This document shows positions 53,449 through 63,929 of a stretch of 64,000 nt of DNA, piece by piece. The first letter of the stretch is position 1. Every line of letters begins with the position of its first letter. The stretch is from NCBI GenBank assembly GCA_001709035.1, contig LVKA01000023.1, positions 1 to 64,000 of the forward strand, in the 5' to 3' direction. Position numbers and translations under genes: made by a program. The notes below the pieces were generated by a model. That model did not search any database. It saw nothing but the letters and a program-made list of their open reading frames with translations, and was not told where the DNA came from. The DNA comes from Candidatus Thiodiazotropha endoloripes (GTDB taxonomy: Bacteria; Pseudomonadota; Gammaproteobacteria; Chromatiales; Chromatiaceae).

Positions 53449-55437
53449 ATGTCCGATCTGGTTCGTTTCGGGCGTGATATCTGCGGGGATCTGGCTCAGG
53501 CGGAGCGTCGTGAGTGGTGGCTAACCAATGGTCTTGGCGGCTATGCCGGAGGCACCATCGCCGGCACCCTGACCAGACGCTATCACGGCCTGTTGATTGC
53601 GCCGATACATGGGGCGATGGACCGGCAGCTACTGATGGCCAAGGCGGATGCCACCCTGGATCTGGCTGGCAGAGAGTGGCCCCTGTTCACCAATCGCTGG
53701 TATGGGGATGTGGTGGAGCCAGCGGGTTACCGGAATATCGAGCAGTTCCGTCTGCAGGGGCGGATGCCTGTCTGGCGCTTCGCCTGTGCCGATCGCATTG
53801 TGGAGATGCGGATCTGGATGGTGGACGGTGAACATACCACCTATGTCGCCTATCGTTGCCGTGGCGGTGGCGATGATCTGGCCAGACTCAGGCTGAAGCT
53901 GCTGGTTAACCATCGTGACCACCATGGCAACATGCCGGTCAGAGGCACCACCGCCGCGCTCAACCAGAGAGACAACCATCTTGAGATCGAATGGCCTCAA
54001 GGGGGGCGACTCTACCTGCACTCCACACCAGCGGATATGGAACCCAGACAGGATTGGCACGAAGGCTTTCAATTGAAGCGGGAGGCGGAACGTGGGCTTG
54101 CCGCTATCGACAACAATCTCTCCCTGGGACAGCTGATCTTTACCTTGCAGGAGGGTGAGTGGGTCGGTTTTGCTGTCACTCTGAATGACCAGCTGCAATT
54201 CGATCTCCCCGCAGCGATGCAGAGTTTTATGGATCGGGATGAGAGTTTGAGTCAGCCGCCATCCGAAGGCTTCAGCGAACCCGATTGGATAGCGCAGATG
54301 CGTCTCTCCGCTGACAGTTTCCTGATCAAACGAGTACTGCCCTCCGGGGAACTGGGAGATTCGATTGTCGCCGGTTATCCCTGGTTTGGCGATTGGGGCA
54401 GAGACACCATGATCTCCCTCGCCGGACTGACTCTGGCAGTCGGTCGTCTGGAGAGTGCCCGCTCAATACTGATGAGTTATGCCAAGCTGGTGGATCAGGG
54501 ACAGCTGCCCAACCGCTTCACCGATCGGGGTGAAACCGCGGAATACAATACGGTGGATGCGGCACTCTGGTACTTCGATGCCTGGCACGCCTATCTCGAA
54601 GCCAGTGATGATACGGCTAGTCTGCAGCAGGTCTATCCGGTACTGCAGAACATTATCGAGTGGCACATCAATGGCACCCGATACGGCATCGGCATGGATC
54701 CCAATGACCATCTGCTGCGAGCTGGGGAGGCTGGGATTCAGTTGACCTGGATGGATGCCAAGGTTGGCAACTGGGTGGTGACACCGCGTACCGGCAAAGC
54801 CGTGGAGATCAATGCGCTTTGGTACAACGCATTGATGATCATGGCGGGATTCGCTGAACGCCTGGGTGAGCCGGCAACAGACTATGCTCAATTGGCAGAA
54901 GTGGTAAAAGTCAGCTTCAAGTGCTTTACCACTCCCGATAGGGAGGGCCTGTTCGATCTATTGGATGGACCGAATGGGGACGATTCCAGTATACGTCCTA
55001 ACCAGATTCTGGCCGTGAGTCTGATCCACTCACCATTGGATTCCGAACAACAGAAACAGGTGGTGGAGATCTGTTCCCGCGAGTTACTCACCTCACACGG
55101 GTTGCGTTCCCTGAGCCCACGCCACAAAGATTATGCCCACCACTACAAGGGTGGTGTTGCGGATCGAGATGGGGCCTACCATCAGGGTACGGTGTGGGCG
55201 TGGCTGCTGGGCCACTATGCCTGGGCAGAGTATCTGGTGAGTGGTGATGCGCAGGCGGCGCAACAGCGACTGGAACCTCTGGGGGATCATCTGAAGGATG
55301 CGGGGCTTGGCCATGTCAGTGAGATATTCGATGCGGATCCACCCCATCGGCCCAGAGGGGCACCGGCACAGGCCTGGTCCGTGGCAACCGTCCTGGTGGC
55401 ATGGCAACGATTGCAGCAGATCATCAATGGGCAGTGA
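53449..55437 (+). CDS. Glycogen debranching enzyme-like amylo-1,6-glucosidase (GH133)
   Basis: 662 residues. The N-terminal domain has the family opening NGLGGYAGGTIAGTLTRRYHG (about residues 27-47). The catalytic (α/α)6 part has GYPWFGDWGRDTMISLAG (about 305-322), and toward the C-terminus YKGGVADRDGAYHQGTVWAWLLG. Amylo-1,6-glucosidases hydrolyse α-1,6 branches after transferase action. Bacterial homologues of this length usually act without the transferase part. It lies in an operon between the SDR and the GH63-like gene. Confidence 0.88.
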   Translation: MSDLVRFGRDICGDLAQAERREWWLTNGLGGYAGGTIAGTLTRRYHGLLIAPIHGAMDRQLLMAKADATLDLAGREWPLFTNRWYGDVVEPAGYRNIEQFRLQGRMPVWRFACADRIVEMRIWMVDGEHTTYVAYRCRGGGDDLARLRLKLLVNHRDHHGNMPVRGTTAALNQRDNHLEIEWPQGGRLYLHSTPADMEPRQDWHEGFQLKREAERGLAAIDNNLSLGQLIFTLQEGEWVGFAVTLNDQLQFDLPAAMQSFMDRDESLSQPPSEGFSEPDWIAQMRLSADSFLIKRVLPSGELGDSIVAGYPWFGDWGRDTMISLAGLTLAVGRLESARSILMSYAKLVDQGQLPNRFTDRGETAEYNTVDAALWYFDAWHAYLEASDDTASLQQVYPVLQNIIEWHINGTRYGIGMDPNDHLLRAGEAGIQLTWMDAKVGNWVVTPRTGKAVEINALWYNALMIMAGFAERLGEPATDYAQLAEVVKVSFKCFTTPDREGLFDLLDGPNGDDSSIRPNQILAVSLIHSPLDSEQQKQVVEICSRELLTSHGLRSLSPRHKDYAHHYKGGVADRDGAYHQGTVWAWLLGHYAWAEYLVSGDAQAAQQRLEPLGDHLKDAGLGHVSEIFDADPPHRPRGAPAQAWSVATVLVAWQRLQQIINGQ

Positions 55438-55472
55438 TCGGCTTAACCTGAACATGAATGGCAGGAGTGGGG

Positions 55473-58163
55473 ATGAACGACCGGCAACTCAATGAAGAGC
55501 AACTGCGCCTGCAACAACAGCGCAATGGAGAAGAAGAGTGGAATCTGTGGGGTCCCTATCTCTCCGAACGGGCCTGGGGAACCGTCCGTGAGGACTACAG
55601 CCCTGGAGGCACCGCCTGGGAGTATTTCGATCATGATCAGGCCAGGTCCAGGGCCTATCGCTGGAACGAGGATGGCCTCGGTGGTCTCAGTGATGAGAAG
55701 CAGCGTCTCTGCTTTGCCTTGGGAATATGGAATGGGGTGGATCCGATTCTGAAAGAGCGTGCCTTCGGCCTCACCGGCAATCAGGGCAACCGGGGTGAAG
55801 ATGTTAAAGAGTACTACTTCTACACCGATGCGACCCCCAGTCATAGCTGGTTAAGATATCTCTATAAATACCCCCAGGCCGAATATCCCTACTCAAGACT
55901 GGTGGAGGAGAACCGCCATCGGGACAGACTCGCCCCCCCTTTCAATCTGCTCGACAGCGGAGCCTTTGACGAAAACCGCTATTGGGATGTCTCGGTCATC
56001 TACGCCAAGGCCGAAGCTGATCAGATTCATATCCGGATTACGATTCAGAATCATGCTGAACAGGGCGCTCAGCTACACCTGCTTCCCCAGCTCTGGTTTC
56101 GCAACGACTGGTCCTGGGGGGAAGAGACCAACAAGCCTTCAATAGAGAAGCACGACACCGGTCCGACAGCCAACTGGTGTGTTCAGGCATCGCACCAGGA
56201 GCTGGGGGATTACCATCTTTATGGTGAACAGCAGGCGGAACTTCTGTTCACCGAAAACGAAACCAATTCACAGAAGCTCTGGGGTGTTGCACCGCAGACA
56301 CCCTATGTGAAAGACGCCTTTCACCGATTGATCGTTGATGGAGAACAGGCTGCGGTCAATCCACAGCAACAGGGGACAAAATTCGCTGCCTTGTATCGGC
56401 TGGAAGTCCCCGCAGGAGAGTCAAGAAACATCGATCTGGTCTTGAGCCGACAACCGCTAACAGAGCCCTTTGCCGATATGGAGCGCATCATCGCCACGCG
56501 TCGCGGTGAGGCGGATGTGTTCTATGATGAGCTGCTGCCGGAGGGAGGACCCGAGGACCACCGCATCATGCGGCAGGCATTGGCGGGAATGATCTGGGGT
56601 AAACAGTTTTTCCATTTCGATGTCTATCGCTGGCTGCATGGGGATCACCACCAGCCACCCGATTCGCGCAAGCTTGGGCGTAACCATCAATGGCGGCATT
56701 TAAGGGCCGCAGATATTCTCTCCATGCCCGACACCTGGGAGTACCCCTGGTTCGCCGCCTGGGATCTGGCCTTTCACTGTGTGGCATTGGCATTGGTGGA
56801 TGTGGAGTTTGCCAAACAGCAGATCGAGGTGTTATTGGGAGAGAGCTATCTGCACCCCAATGGCCAGATACCGGCCTATGAGTGGTCCTTCAGTGATGTC
56901 AATCCACCGGTCCACGCCTGGGGAGCGCTGAAGGTCTACCGGGCGGAGCGGATCCAACAGGGTAAAGGAGATAAAAACTATCTGCAGCGGGTTTTCCATA
57001 AACTGCTGCTCAACTACGCCTGGTGGATCAATCGCAAAGATAAGCATGGTCAGAATCTGTTCGAAGGGGGCTTTCTGGGGCTCGATAACATCTCCGTCTA
57101 TGACCGTTCCAGGCCATTGCCACCCGGTTATACCCTAAAACAGGCGGATGCCACCGGCTGGATGGCCATGTTTGCCCTGAACATGACGGTGATGGCATTG
57201 GAGCTGGCCATCGATGACCCTGACTATGAGAATATCGCAATCCAGTGCTACGAACAGTTTCTTGCGATTGCCAAGGCGATCAGTGGCAGTGATGAGCACG
57301 GCCCCTCGTTATGGGATATGGAAGCGGGTTTCTTCAAGGATCTGCTGATCACTCCCTACGGCACCTACCACCGGATCGATGTCTATTCCTGGGTTGGACT
57401 GATTCCCATGTTCGCCACGGAAGTGGTGGATAAACGCTTACTGGAGAATGTCCCCAGATTCAGAGAGATGTTGAAGGTGCATAAAAAGGGGCTGTTTCAG
57501 GGCAGCTATGTCTGTGCCTGCCCGGATTGGGAAAATGACCAGGGTGAACATCTGCTGGCACTGGTCGACCACTCGATGCTGCCGCGTATTCTCAATCGAC
57601 TGTTGAATGAGGATGAATTTCTCTCATCCTATGGTGTGCGCAGCCTGAGTAAACTGCATCAACACTATCGGGATCTAGGCGAATTGCCGGGGATTGGCCA
57701 CATCGGCATCCAATATGCACCTGGTGAATCGGAGAGCCATCTGTTTGGCGGCAACTCCAACTGGCGCGGTCCGGTCTGGATACCGACCAATTATGCATTG
57801 ATACAAGCAATTGAGAAGTTTCACCGGTTTCTTGGTGATGGTTTCAAATATGAAGTTCCTGCACTCTCGGATGAACCCCTGACTCTACGCGACATCGCCA
57901 CGCTGATCTCCGAACGTCTGGTCAATCTCTACCGGCGTGATGGGGATGAACGCGTGCCTGCATTAAGACGTGACAGCCCATTCCAAACCGAAGAGGCCTG
58001 GCGTGATCTCAGCCTGTTTTATGAATATTTTCATGCCGAGACAGGGCAGGGACTCGGTGCTGCCCACCAGACCGGTTGGACAGGATTGTTGGCGAACTTA
58101 GTGATGCGTCGTTATCGCAAGGATATCCCCGTGTTTTTAGGTGAGGATGAGTCAGTGGGGTAG
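55473..58163 (+). CDS. GH63-family glucosidase
   Basis: 896 residues from MNDRQLNEEQ (a GGAG site precedes it; five extra codons upstream are open). It opens NLWGPYLSERAWGTVREDYS, typical of the bacterial GH63/glucosidase group. The (α/α)6 region has YPWFAAWDLAFHCVALA (about 430-446), WWINRKDKHGQNLFEGGFLGLDN (parts about 518-540) and near 750 HLFGGNSNWRGPVW with the catalytic-type acids in ESHLFGGN. GH63 enzymes cleave α-glucosides such as glucosylglycerate, or oligosaccharides; the substrate here is not fixed. Last gene of the operon. Confidence 0.85.
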   Translation: MNDRQLNEEQLRLQQQRNGEEEWNLWGPYLSERAWGTVREDYSPGGTAWEYFDHDQARSRAYRWNEDGLGGLSDEKQRLCFALGIWNGVDPILKERAFGLTGNQGNRGEDVKEYYFYTDATPSHSWLRYLYKYPQAEYPYSRLVEENRHRDRLAPPFNLLDSGAFDENRYWDVSVIYAKAEADQIHIRITIQNHAEQGAQLHLLPQLWFRNDWSWGEETNKPSIEKHDTGPTANWCVQASHQELGDYHLYGEQQAELLFTENETNSQKLWGVAPQTPYVKDAFHRLIVDGEQAAVNPQQQGTKFAALYRLEVPAGESRNIDLVLSRQPLTEPFADMERIIATRRGEADVFYDELLPEGGPEDHRIMRQALAGMIWGKQFFHFDVYRWLHGDHHQPPDSRKLGRNHQWRHLRAADILSMPDTWEYPWFAAWDLAFHCVALALVDVEFAKQQIEVLLGESYLHPNGQIPAYEWSFSDVNPPVHAWGALKVYRAERIQQGKGDKNYLQRVFHKLLLNYAWWINRKDKHGQNLFEGGFLGLDNISVYDRSRPLPPGYTLKQADATGWMAMFALNMTVMALELAIDDPDYENIAIQCYEQFLAIAKAISGSDEHGPSLWDMEAGFFKDLLITPYGTYHRIDVYSWVGLIPMFATEVVDKRLLENVPRFREMLKVHKKGLFQGSYVCACPDWENDQGEHLLALVDHSMLPRILNRLLNEDEFLSSYGVRSLSKLHQHYRDLGELPGIGHIGIQYAPGESESHLFGGNSNWRGPVWIPTNYALIQAIEKFHRFLGDGFKYEVPALSDEPLTLRDIATLISERLVNLYRRDGDERVPALRRDSPFQTEEAWRDLSLFYEYFHAETGQGLGAAHQTGWTGLLANLVMRRYRKDIPVFLGEDESVG

Positions 58164-58557
58164 AGAATTTCATCTGTAGCTGGGGCTAATTAATTTGCTT
58201 ATTTTTATTGTCTCTTGGTTTGTTCTTCTTCCTATGTAAACCCGATGGAATGATTGCTGGCAGATACAGAAATGAGCTCAGCGATACTATGCCTACATAG
58301 AACAGAAAAACCTATCAATCCAGTGTTCAATGGTCAGTTTAAAATCTCACTTCATGCAACTCACGGCGAGAAAATGATTTCGTATTTTCTTTCGTTCTTT
58401 TTCTAATCCATCAAATATTGAGTGCGCTGAATAGATTTCAAAACTCTTAATCAACAAAACTTAATTGAAAACTGCAGATTTAGATTGCTACTTAAACTTG
58501 AGTCGACATGGTTTGTTATCGAATAATAGTAGTAGGGCCTGTTAACACGAATTCAGC
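58164..58557. other. Intergenic region between convergent genes
   Basis: About 390 AT-rich bases between the GH63 gene and the end of the FGGY kinase gene, which converge. No gene, repeat or clear terminator recognised. Confidence 0.4.
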
Positions 58558-59829
58558 TTAAACTCTATTCAAGGCAAGCAGAGCTGCTCCATAAGCCGCT
58601 TCTTGTTGAACAGCGCTGAGTACCGGTACCTCTAATCGCTGTTCCCTCATTTGCCGCCATGGCTCATTAACAGCGCCACCACCAATCGAGAAAACCCTTT
58701 TGGGACTAGGCGCACCAAGCTCCTGCAATCGCTGATAACCCTGTTGCTCGATCTTGGCGATACCTTCGAGGATTGCCTGGAAGAAAATGCTGTCACTTTC
58801 TGGTCTGGGGCTTAATCTGGGTGCCAGGTCTGGATCGTTAATTGGAAACCGCTCCCCGGCTGACACGAGTGGGTAGTAGTTCAGGCCAGTGAGTCGATCG
58901 AGTTGCATCGCAGCGGTCAATCCGGGGAGTTCATTAGGTCTGAAGTAGTGACGCAATACAGCGCCACCACTGTTCGATGCGCCACCCACCAACCACCGGT
59001 CGCCAAGGCGATGGCTGTAAATACCATATCGTGAGTCGAAAATCGGTTTATCCGAGAGAATCTTCAATACCAGGGTGCTGCCAAGAGATGTAACCGCATC
59101 ACCGATCTCATTAGCTCCGGTTGCCAGGCAGGCTGCGTTGCTGTCAGTAGTGCCAGCCACTACAGTGATTCCACTTTTCAAGCTGGTAGCTTGGGCCGCT
59201 TCCTTGCTCAATTTCGCAACCGATGTACTGCAGGGGTGAACCTGGGGCAGGCAGTTGGTATCGATATCATGACTGTTGACCCACTCCGGCCATTGACGAC
59301 TGATCGGGTCGTATCCCATCTTCAGTGCATTATTCTCATCACTGATCCGGTAGTTTCCAGTCAGGCGCCCCACAATCCAATCCGCTTGGTGTAGGGCGTA
59401 GTAGTGTTCTGTCTGCAGTTTGCGGCTGAGATGCAGCAGCTTTGCCAGACTTGAACTGGCGCTCAATACCGGGCTACCTTCAGGTGCTATTTGTTTCAAC
59501 AGTTCCAGACTGTCACGGCTGCGACTGTCGTTGTACATCAGTGCCGGGGTGAGCGGCGTGCCCTGGTGGTCGGTCAGTAGCAGGGTTGAGGAGGTGCCAT
59601 CCACGGCAATCGCATCCACCGGTTTGTTACCGATTTTTGCTACGGTTTCCTGCAACAGCCCGGTGACCGCTTGCCACCAGTCCTGTGGGTTTTGTTGCTG
59701 CTCGCCTTTTGCTGACGAAACTGAATCCGGCAAAGGCCGGGTCAGGGTAGAGACCACATCGGCACGCTCATCGATTGCGATCACACGGCAACCTGAGGTG
59801 CCCAGATCGATGCCTATGCAGAGTCCCAT
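58558..59829 (-). CDS. FGGY-family carbohydrate kinase
   Basis: 423 residues from MGLCIGIDLGTSGCRVI (59829, AGGA site 4 bases upstream); the longer frame to 59934 overlaps the queF end and is rejected. ASKHA fold marks: phosphate-1 motif DLGTSG, an AVDGTSSTLLL segment, VVAGTTDSNAACL and the adenosine-binding SIGGGAVNEPW (about 365-375). It would phosphorylate a sugar or polyol with ATP; sequence suggests the xylulokinase-like branch, but substrate is uncertain. 28 bases from queF, same direction, probably co-transcribed. Confidence 0.85.
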   Translation of the reverse strand: MGLCIGIDLGTSGCRVIAIDERADVVSTLTRPLPDSVSSAKGEQQQNPQDWWQAVTGLLQETVAKIGNKPVDAIAVDGTSSTLLLTDHQGTPLTPALMYNDSRSRDSLELLKQIAPEGSPVLSASSSLAKLLHLSRKLQTEHYYALHQADWIVGRLTGNYRISDENNALKMGYDPISRQWPEWVNSHDIDTNCLPQVHPCSTSVAKLSKEAAQATSLKSGITVVAGTTDSNAACLATGANEIGDAVTSLGSTLVLKILSDKPIFDSRYGIYSHRLGDRWLVGGASNSGGAVLRHYFRPNELPGLTAAMQLDRLTGLNYYPLVSAGERFPINDPDLAPRLSPRPESDSIFFQAILEGIAKIEQQGYQRLQELGAPSPKRVFSIGGGAVNEPWRQMREQRLEVPVLSAVQQEAAYGAALLALNRV

Positions 59830-59857
59830 GATCCTGTCCCGGTGTTGATGGTTGCAA

Positions 59858-60247
59858 TCAGGGCAGGGTGACCGGTGCCGGTGGCTGCCAGTCTTCTGCT
59901 CTGTGGTCTGCCACCACAGTGGTATAAATGCCACCGCGAACGTTAAATTCGGCGGTCAGCCGCATATAACGGGGTTGGGTGGCGGCCACCAGATCCGCCA
60001 GAATCTCATTGGTCACCGCTTCGTGGAAAGCCCCCTGATCGCGGAATGACCAGATGTACATCTTCAGGGCTTTGAGTTCGACGCAAAGCTTCTCGGGAAC
60101 ATACTCCAGAGTCATTTCAGCAAAATCGGGCTGGCCGGTTTTCGGGCAGAGGCAGGTGAATTCAGGGATGTTGATGCGGATCGTATAGTCCCTTTCCGGT
60201 TGAGGATTTTCGAAAGTTTCCAGATCTTTGCTTGGTTGGCTGGGCAT
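59858..60247 (-). CDS. queF: NADPH-dependent 7-cyano-7-deazaguanine reductase
   Basis: 129 residues, type I QueF. Visible are the active-site Cys34 in [13 protein letters not shown], the paired Asp41 and the family motif [20 protein letters not shown] (about 57-76). It reduces preQ0 to preQ1 in queuosine synthesis. It lies upstream of the FGGY kinase gene and is divergent from smc. Confidence 0.94.
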   Translation of the reverse strand: MPSQPSKDLETFENPQPERDYTIRINIPEFTCLCPKTGQPDFAEMTLEYVPEKLCVELKALKMYIWSFRDQGAFHEAVTNEILADLVAATQPRYMRLTAEFNVRGGIYTTVVADHRAEDWQPPAPVTLP

Positions 60248-60421
60248 GGTTTCACAGTCTCGTCAGTAAAATGGCGATGAATTATACGTGAGCCAGTGCC
60301 CAGTCTGAAACATTTCATTTATAAGCTTGTAAAAACAGTGAGTTATAAAAAAGAGTTCAGGTACAAATTTTTGCTTTTGTCCCCTGTAACATTGCCCCTC
60401 TTTGGTGTATCTTAGCGGCCC

Positions 60422-63400
60422 ATGCGTCTGGAGAAAATCAAGCTCGCCGGGTTTAAATCATTCGTCGATCCAACCACTGTGCCGATTCCCAGTAATCTGG
60501 TCGGCGTCGTTGGGCCGAATGGTTGCGGCAAATCCAATGTTATCGATGCGGTCCGCTGGGTGATGGGTGAAAGCTCAGCCAAAATGCTGCGCGGCGAATC
60601 GATGGCGGATGTCATATTCAATGGCTCGTCAGCCCGCAAGCCAGTCGGTACGGCCACCATCGAACTGCTTTTCGACAATGCGGAAGGGCGGGCCGGTGGT
60701 CAGTATGCCCAGTACAACCAGATATCGGTCAAACGTCAGGTCTCCCGTGACGGTCAATCCCTCTACTATTTAAACGGCGTGCGTTGCCGTCGTCGTGATA
60801 TTACCGATCTCTTCTTAGGCACCGGTCTGGGGCCACGCAGCTACTCGATCATTGAACAGGGCATGATCTCCCGCCTGATCGAAGCGCGACCGGAAGATCT
60901 GCGTACCTTCCTCGAAGAGGCGGCCGGTATCTCCAAATATAAGGAGCGTCGTCGGGAGACCGAGAACCGCATCCGTCATACCCGGGAGAATCTGGAACGT
61001 CTCACCGATCTGCGGGACGAAGTGGCGAAACAGCTGCAACATCTGCAGCGCCAGGCGGCAACTGCAGAAAAGTATCAAACCCTGAAACAGGAAGAGCGCC
61101 AGACCAAGGCGGAGTTGCTGGCACTGCGCTGGCGCACCCTGGACGAGAATCTGCAACAGCGCGAGCGCAACATCGCCGAGCTGCAGAACCATCTGGAAGC
61201 GGCTCTGGCGGAGCAGCGCAAGCTGGAGTCGGTGATCGAGGAGGATCGGGAGAAGCACACCGAAGCCAACGATCTGTTCAACGAGGTTCAGGGGCGGTTT
61301 TACAGTCTGGGTGCTGAGATCAGCGGTCTGGAGCAGGCGATCCAGTTTGCCCGGGATACCCAGAAACAGCAGCAACAGGATCTGGAGCAGGTCGAACAGG
61401 CCTTTCAGGAGTCGGAGGCCCATCGGGCGCAGGATGAGACCAGGCTGAATGAGCTGAATCAAAACCTGCAGACCGAAGAGCCACTGCTGATGGAGGCCCG
61501 TGAGGATGAACATAAACTCTCCGAAGCGCTGAACCAGTCCGAGCAGGCCATGCAGAGCTGGCAGGCGGAGTGGGAACAGTTCAATCAGCAGGCCGCGGAA
61601 CCGGCCCAGACCGCTCAGGTGGAGCGTACCCGGATCAACCATCTTGAGCAGCAGGGGGGCAATCTGGAGCGCCGTCTGCAGCGATTCGATGAAGAGCTGT
61701 CGCGCCTGGATGACAGCCGTCTGCTGGGTGAGATCGGCGAGCTGGAAGCGGAGGAGTCGGGCCAGAAAGAGTCGGTGGATATCCTGCACAATCAGTTGAG
61801 TGAGATGGTCGAACAGATCAATCAACAGCGGGAACTCAACAACCAGCAGGCGAATCATCTCGACCAGGCTCGGGCGGAACTGCAATCGAACAAAGGCCGT
61901 CAGGCCTCCTTGGAGGCGCTGCAACAGGCTGCTCTTGGTGAGGCGGAAAGTGATATCGCCGAGTGGCTGGAGCGTACCCAGTTACAGTCGGCCCAGCGTC
62001 TGGCACAACAGATCAAAGTCACCCCACGCTGGCAACAGGCGGTTGAGGTGGTGCTCGGTTTTCATCTGCAGGCGGTCTGCATCGAGAATCTCGATCAACT
62101 GAATGATGCATTACCTCAATTGCAGAAAGGCACGCTGACCCTGTGGGAAGGCCGCGCTGCCAGCACAGCCGCACCCCAGGCGGATGATCTCGCTACCCAG
62201 ATCGAGGCTCCCTGGAGTCTGCAGAATCTGCTGGACGGAGTGCGCATGGTGGATGATCTGCCGACCGCGCTGCATCGTCGCCACAGTCTCAATCCGGGCG
62301 AGTCGCTGATCACCCCCGAGGGGATCTGGCTTGGCCGCAACTGGCTGAGAATCACCCGCGAGGCGGATGAGCGGGCCGGTGTGCTGGGTCGGGAAGAAGA
62401 GCTGCGCATCCTGAAACAGACCCTGGAAGAGCAACAGCGGCAGGTGGACGAACTGACTGAACAGCTGGAGCAGGGGCGTGAACGACTGAATCATCTGGAG
62501 CAGGAGCGGGAGCAGTCTCAGTCCAGCTACAACCAGCTCAACCGGGCCCTGTCCGAGGTGCGTTCCAATCTGAGCAGCAAGCGGACCCGGGCCGTTCATC
62601 TGCGCCAGCGCCGCGAGCAGTTGCAGCAGGAGCAGCAGGAGATCGCCGAGCAGATCGAGAACGATCATCTGCTGATGGAAGAGACCCGTCAGCGCCTGCA
62701 TTTGGCCCTGGAAGCGATCGAGACCCTGGGCAGCCGACGGGAGTCTCTGGTACAACATCGTGATGAGTTGAGAACCCAGGTCGCTGAGGCCCGAGAGAAG
62801 CTTAATCAACAGCGTACGGCCACCCACCAGAGGGAACTGCAGGTCGAATCGATGCGCACGGTGCACACCTCGCTGACCCAGAACCTGCAACGGGCCCGCA
62901 GTCAGCTGGAGCAGTTGTCCCAGCGCCGGGGTGAGTTGAAGCTGAACCTGGAGAGTGCCGAGGAACCGATGCAGCAACAGCTGCAGGATCTGAATGTCAA
63001 ACTGGAAGCCCGCAGCGCTGTCGAGCAGGAGCTGAACCAGGTCCGCCAGGGACTGGAGGATGTGGATGGCCAGCTGCGTGAGAAAGAGCAGCAGCGGCAT
63101 CAGGCCGAGCAGCGGGTGCAACAGCGCCGGGACAAGCTGAACCAGGCTCAATTGCAAAGTCAGGAAGTCTCTGTACGCCGCAACACGCTGCAGGAGCAGC
63201 TGGACGAAGGTGGATTGGTTGTGGAAGAGCTGTTCAAGACCATGCCTGAAGATGCCGGCGAATCCCTCTGGCAACAGAAGGTGGAGACACTGGCCAACCG
63301 GATCCAGCGACTCGGACCGATCAATCTGGCGGCCATCGACGAGTTTCAGGAGCAGTCCGAACGCCTGAAATATCTTGAAGAGCAGCATGCGGATATCACC

Positions 63401-63925
63401 AGCTCCCTGGAAACCCTGGAAAACGCCATTCGCAAGATCGATCGGGAGACCCGTACCCGGTTCAAAGAGACCTTCGATAAGGTCAACTCCGGTATCAAGG
63501 ATCTGTTCCCCCGGCTATTTGGTGGCGGTCACGCTTATCTGGAGTTGACCGGTGAAGATCTGCTGGATACCGGTGTCACCGTGATGGCGCGCCCACCGGG
63601 CAAACGCAACGCCAGCATCCACCTGCTCTCCGGTGGTGAGAAGGCACTGACGGCGGTGGCGTTGGTTTTCTCCATATTCCAGTTGAATCCGGCGCCTTTC
63701 TGTATGCTCGATGAGGTGGATGCGCCATTGGACGATGCCAATGTGGGACGCTTTTGCGAGATGGTGAAATCGATGTCCGATCAGGTACAATTCATTTTTA
63801 TTACCCACAATAAGATCACCATGGAAATCGCTAACCAACTCTCTGGTGTCACCATGCATGAACCGGGTGTGTCGCGTTTGGTAACTGTCGATGTAGAGGA
63901 GGCGGCTCAGCTGGCCGCTCTGTAA
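60422..63925 (+). CDS. smc: Chromosome segregation protein SMC
   Basis: 1,167 residues, standard length. N-terminal ATPase half with Walker A GPNGCGKSNVIDAVRW (about 32-47), a long coiled coil (about 170-500), a hinge (about 510-650), a second coiled coil and the C-terminal half with signature LSGGEKALTAVALVFSIF and Walker B FCMLDEVDAPLDDANVGRFCE. It forms the SMC-ScpAB condensin that organises and segregates chromosomes. Several long minus-strand frames opposite it are shadows caused by its Glu/Gln-rich coiled coil. It is followed within 5 bases by zipA. Confidence 0.97.
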   Translation: MRLEKIKLAGFKSFVDPTTVPIPSNLVGVVGPNGCGKSNVIDAVRWVMGESSAKMLRGESMADVIFNGSSARKPVGTATIELLFDNAEGRAGGQYAQYNQISVKRQVSRDGQSLYYLNGVRCRRRDITDLFLGTGLGPRSYSIIEQGMISRLIEARPEDLRTFLEEAAGISKYKERRRETENRIRHTRENLERLTDLRDEVAKQLQHLQRQAATAEKYQTLKQEERQTKAELLALRWRTLDENLQQRERNIAELQNHLEAALAEQRKLESVIEEDREKHTEANDLFNEVQGRFYSLGAEISGLEQAIQFARDTQKQQQQDLEQVEQAFQESEAHRAQDETRLNELNQNLQTEEPLLMEAREDEHKLSEALNQSEQAMQSWQAEWEQFNQQAAEPAQTAQVERTRINHLEQQGGNLERRLQRFDEELSRLDDSRLLGEIGELEAEESGQKESVDILHNQLSEMVEQINQQRELNNQQANHLDQARAELQSNKGRQASLEALQQAALGEAESDIAEWLERTQLQSAQRLAQQIKVTPRWQQAVEVVLGFHLQAVCIENLDQLNDALPQLQKGTLTLWEGRAASTAAPQADDLATQIEAPWSLQNLLDGVRMVDDLPTALHRRHSLNPGESLITPEGIWLGRNWLRITREADERAGVLGREEELRILKQTLEEQQRQVDELTEQLEQGRERLNHLEQEREQSQSSYNQLNRALSEVRSNLSSKRTRAVHLRQRREQLQQEQQEIAEQIENDHLLMEETRQRLHLALEAIETLGSRRESLVQHRDELRTQVAEAREKLNQQRTATHQRELQVESMRTVHTSLTQNLQRARSQLEQLSQRRGELKLNLESAEEPMQQQLQDLNVKLEARSAVEQELNQVRQGLEDVDGQLREKEQQRHQAEQRVQQRRDKLNQAQLQSQEVSVRRNTLQEQLDEGGLVVEELFKTMPEDAGESLWQQKVETLANRIQRLGPINLAAIDEFQEQSERLKYLEEQHADITSSLETLENAIRKIDRETRTRFKETFDKVNSGIKDLFPRLFGGGHAYLELTGEDLLDTGVTVMARPPGKRNASIHLLSGGEKALTAVALVFSIFQLNPAPFCMLDEVDAPLDDANVGRFCEMVKSMSDQVQFIFITHNKITMEIANQLSGVTMHEPGVSRLVTVDVEEAAQLAAL

Positions 63926-63929
63926 ACTC

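Noticed and set aside
60815-61924. Minus-strand ORF of 369 codons opposite smc
   Set aside because: Same cause: shadow of Glu/Gln/Leu codons in the coiled coil.
62111-63388. Long minus-strand ORF of 425 codons opposite smc
   Set aside because: Leu/Gln-rich mirror of the smc coiled coil; no ribosome site and smc itself is certain.
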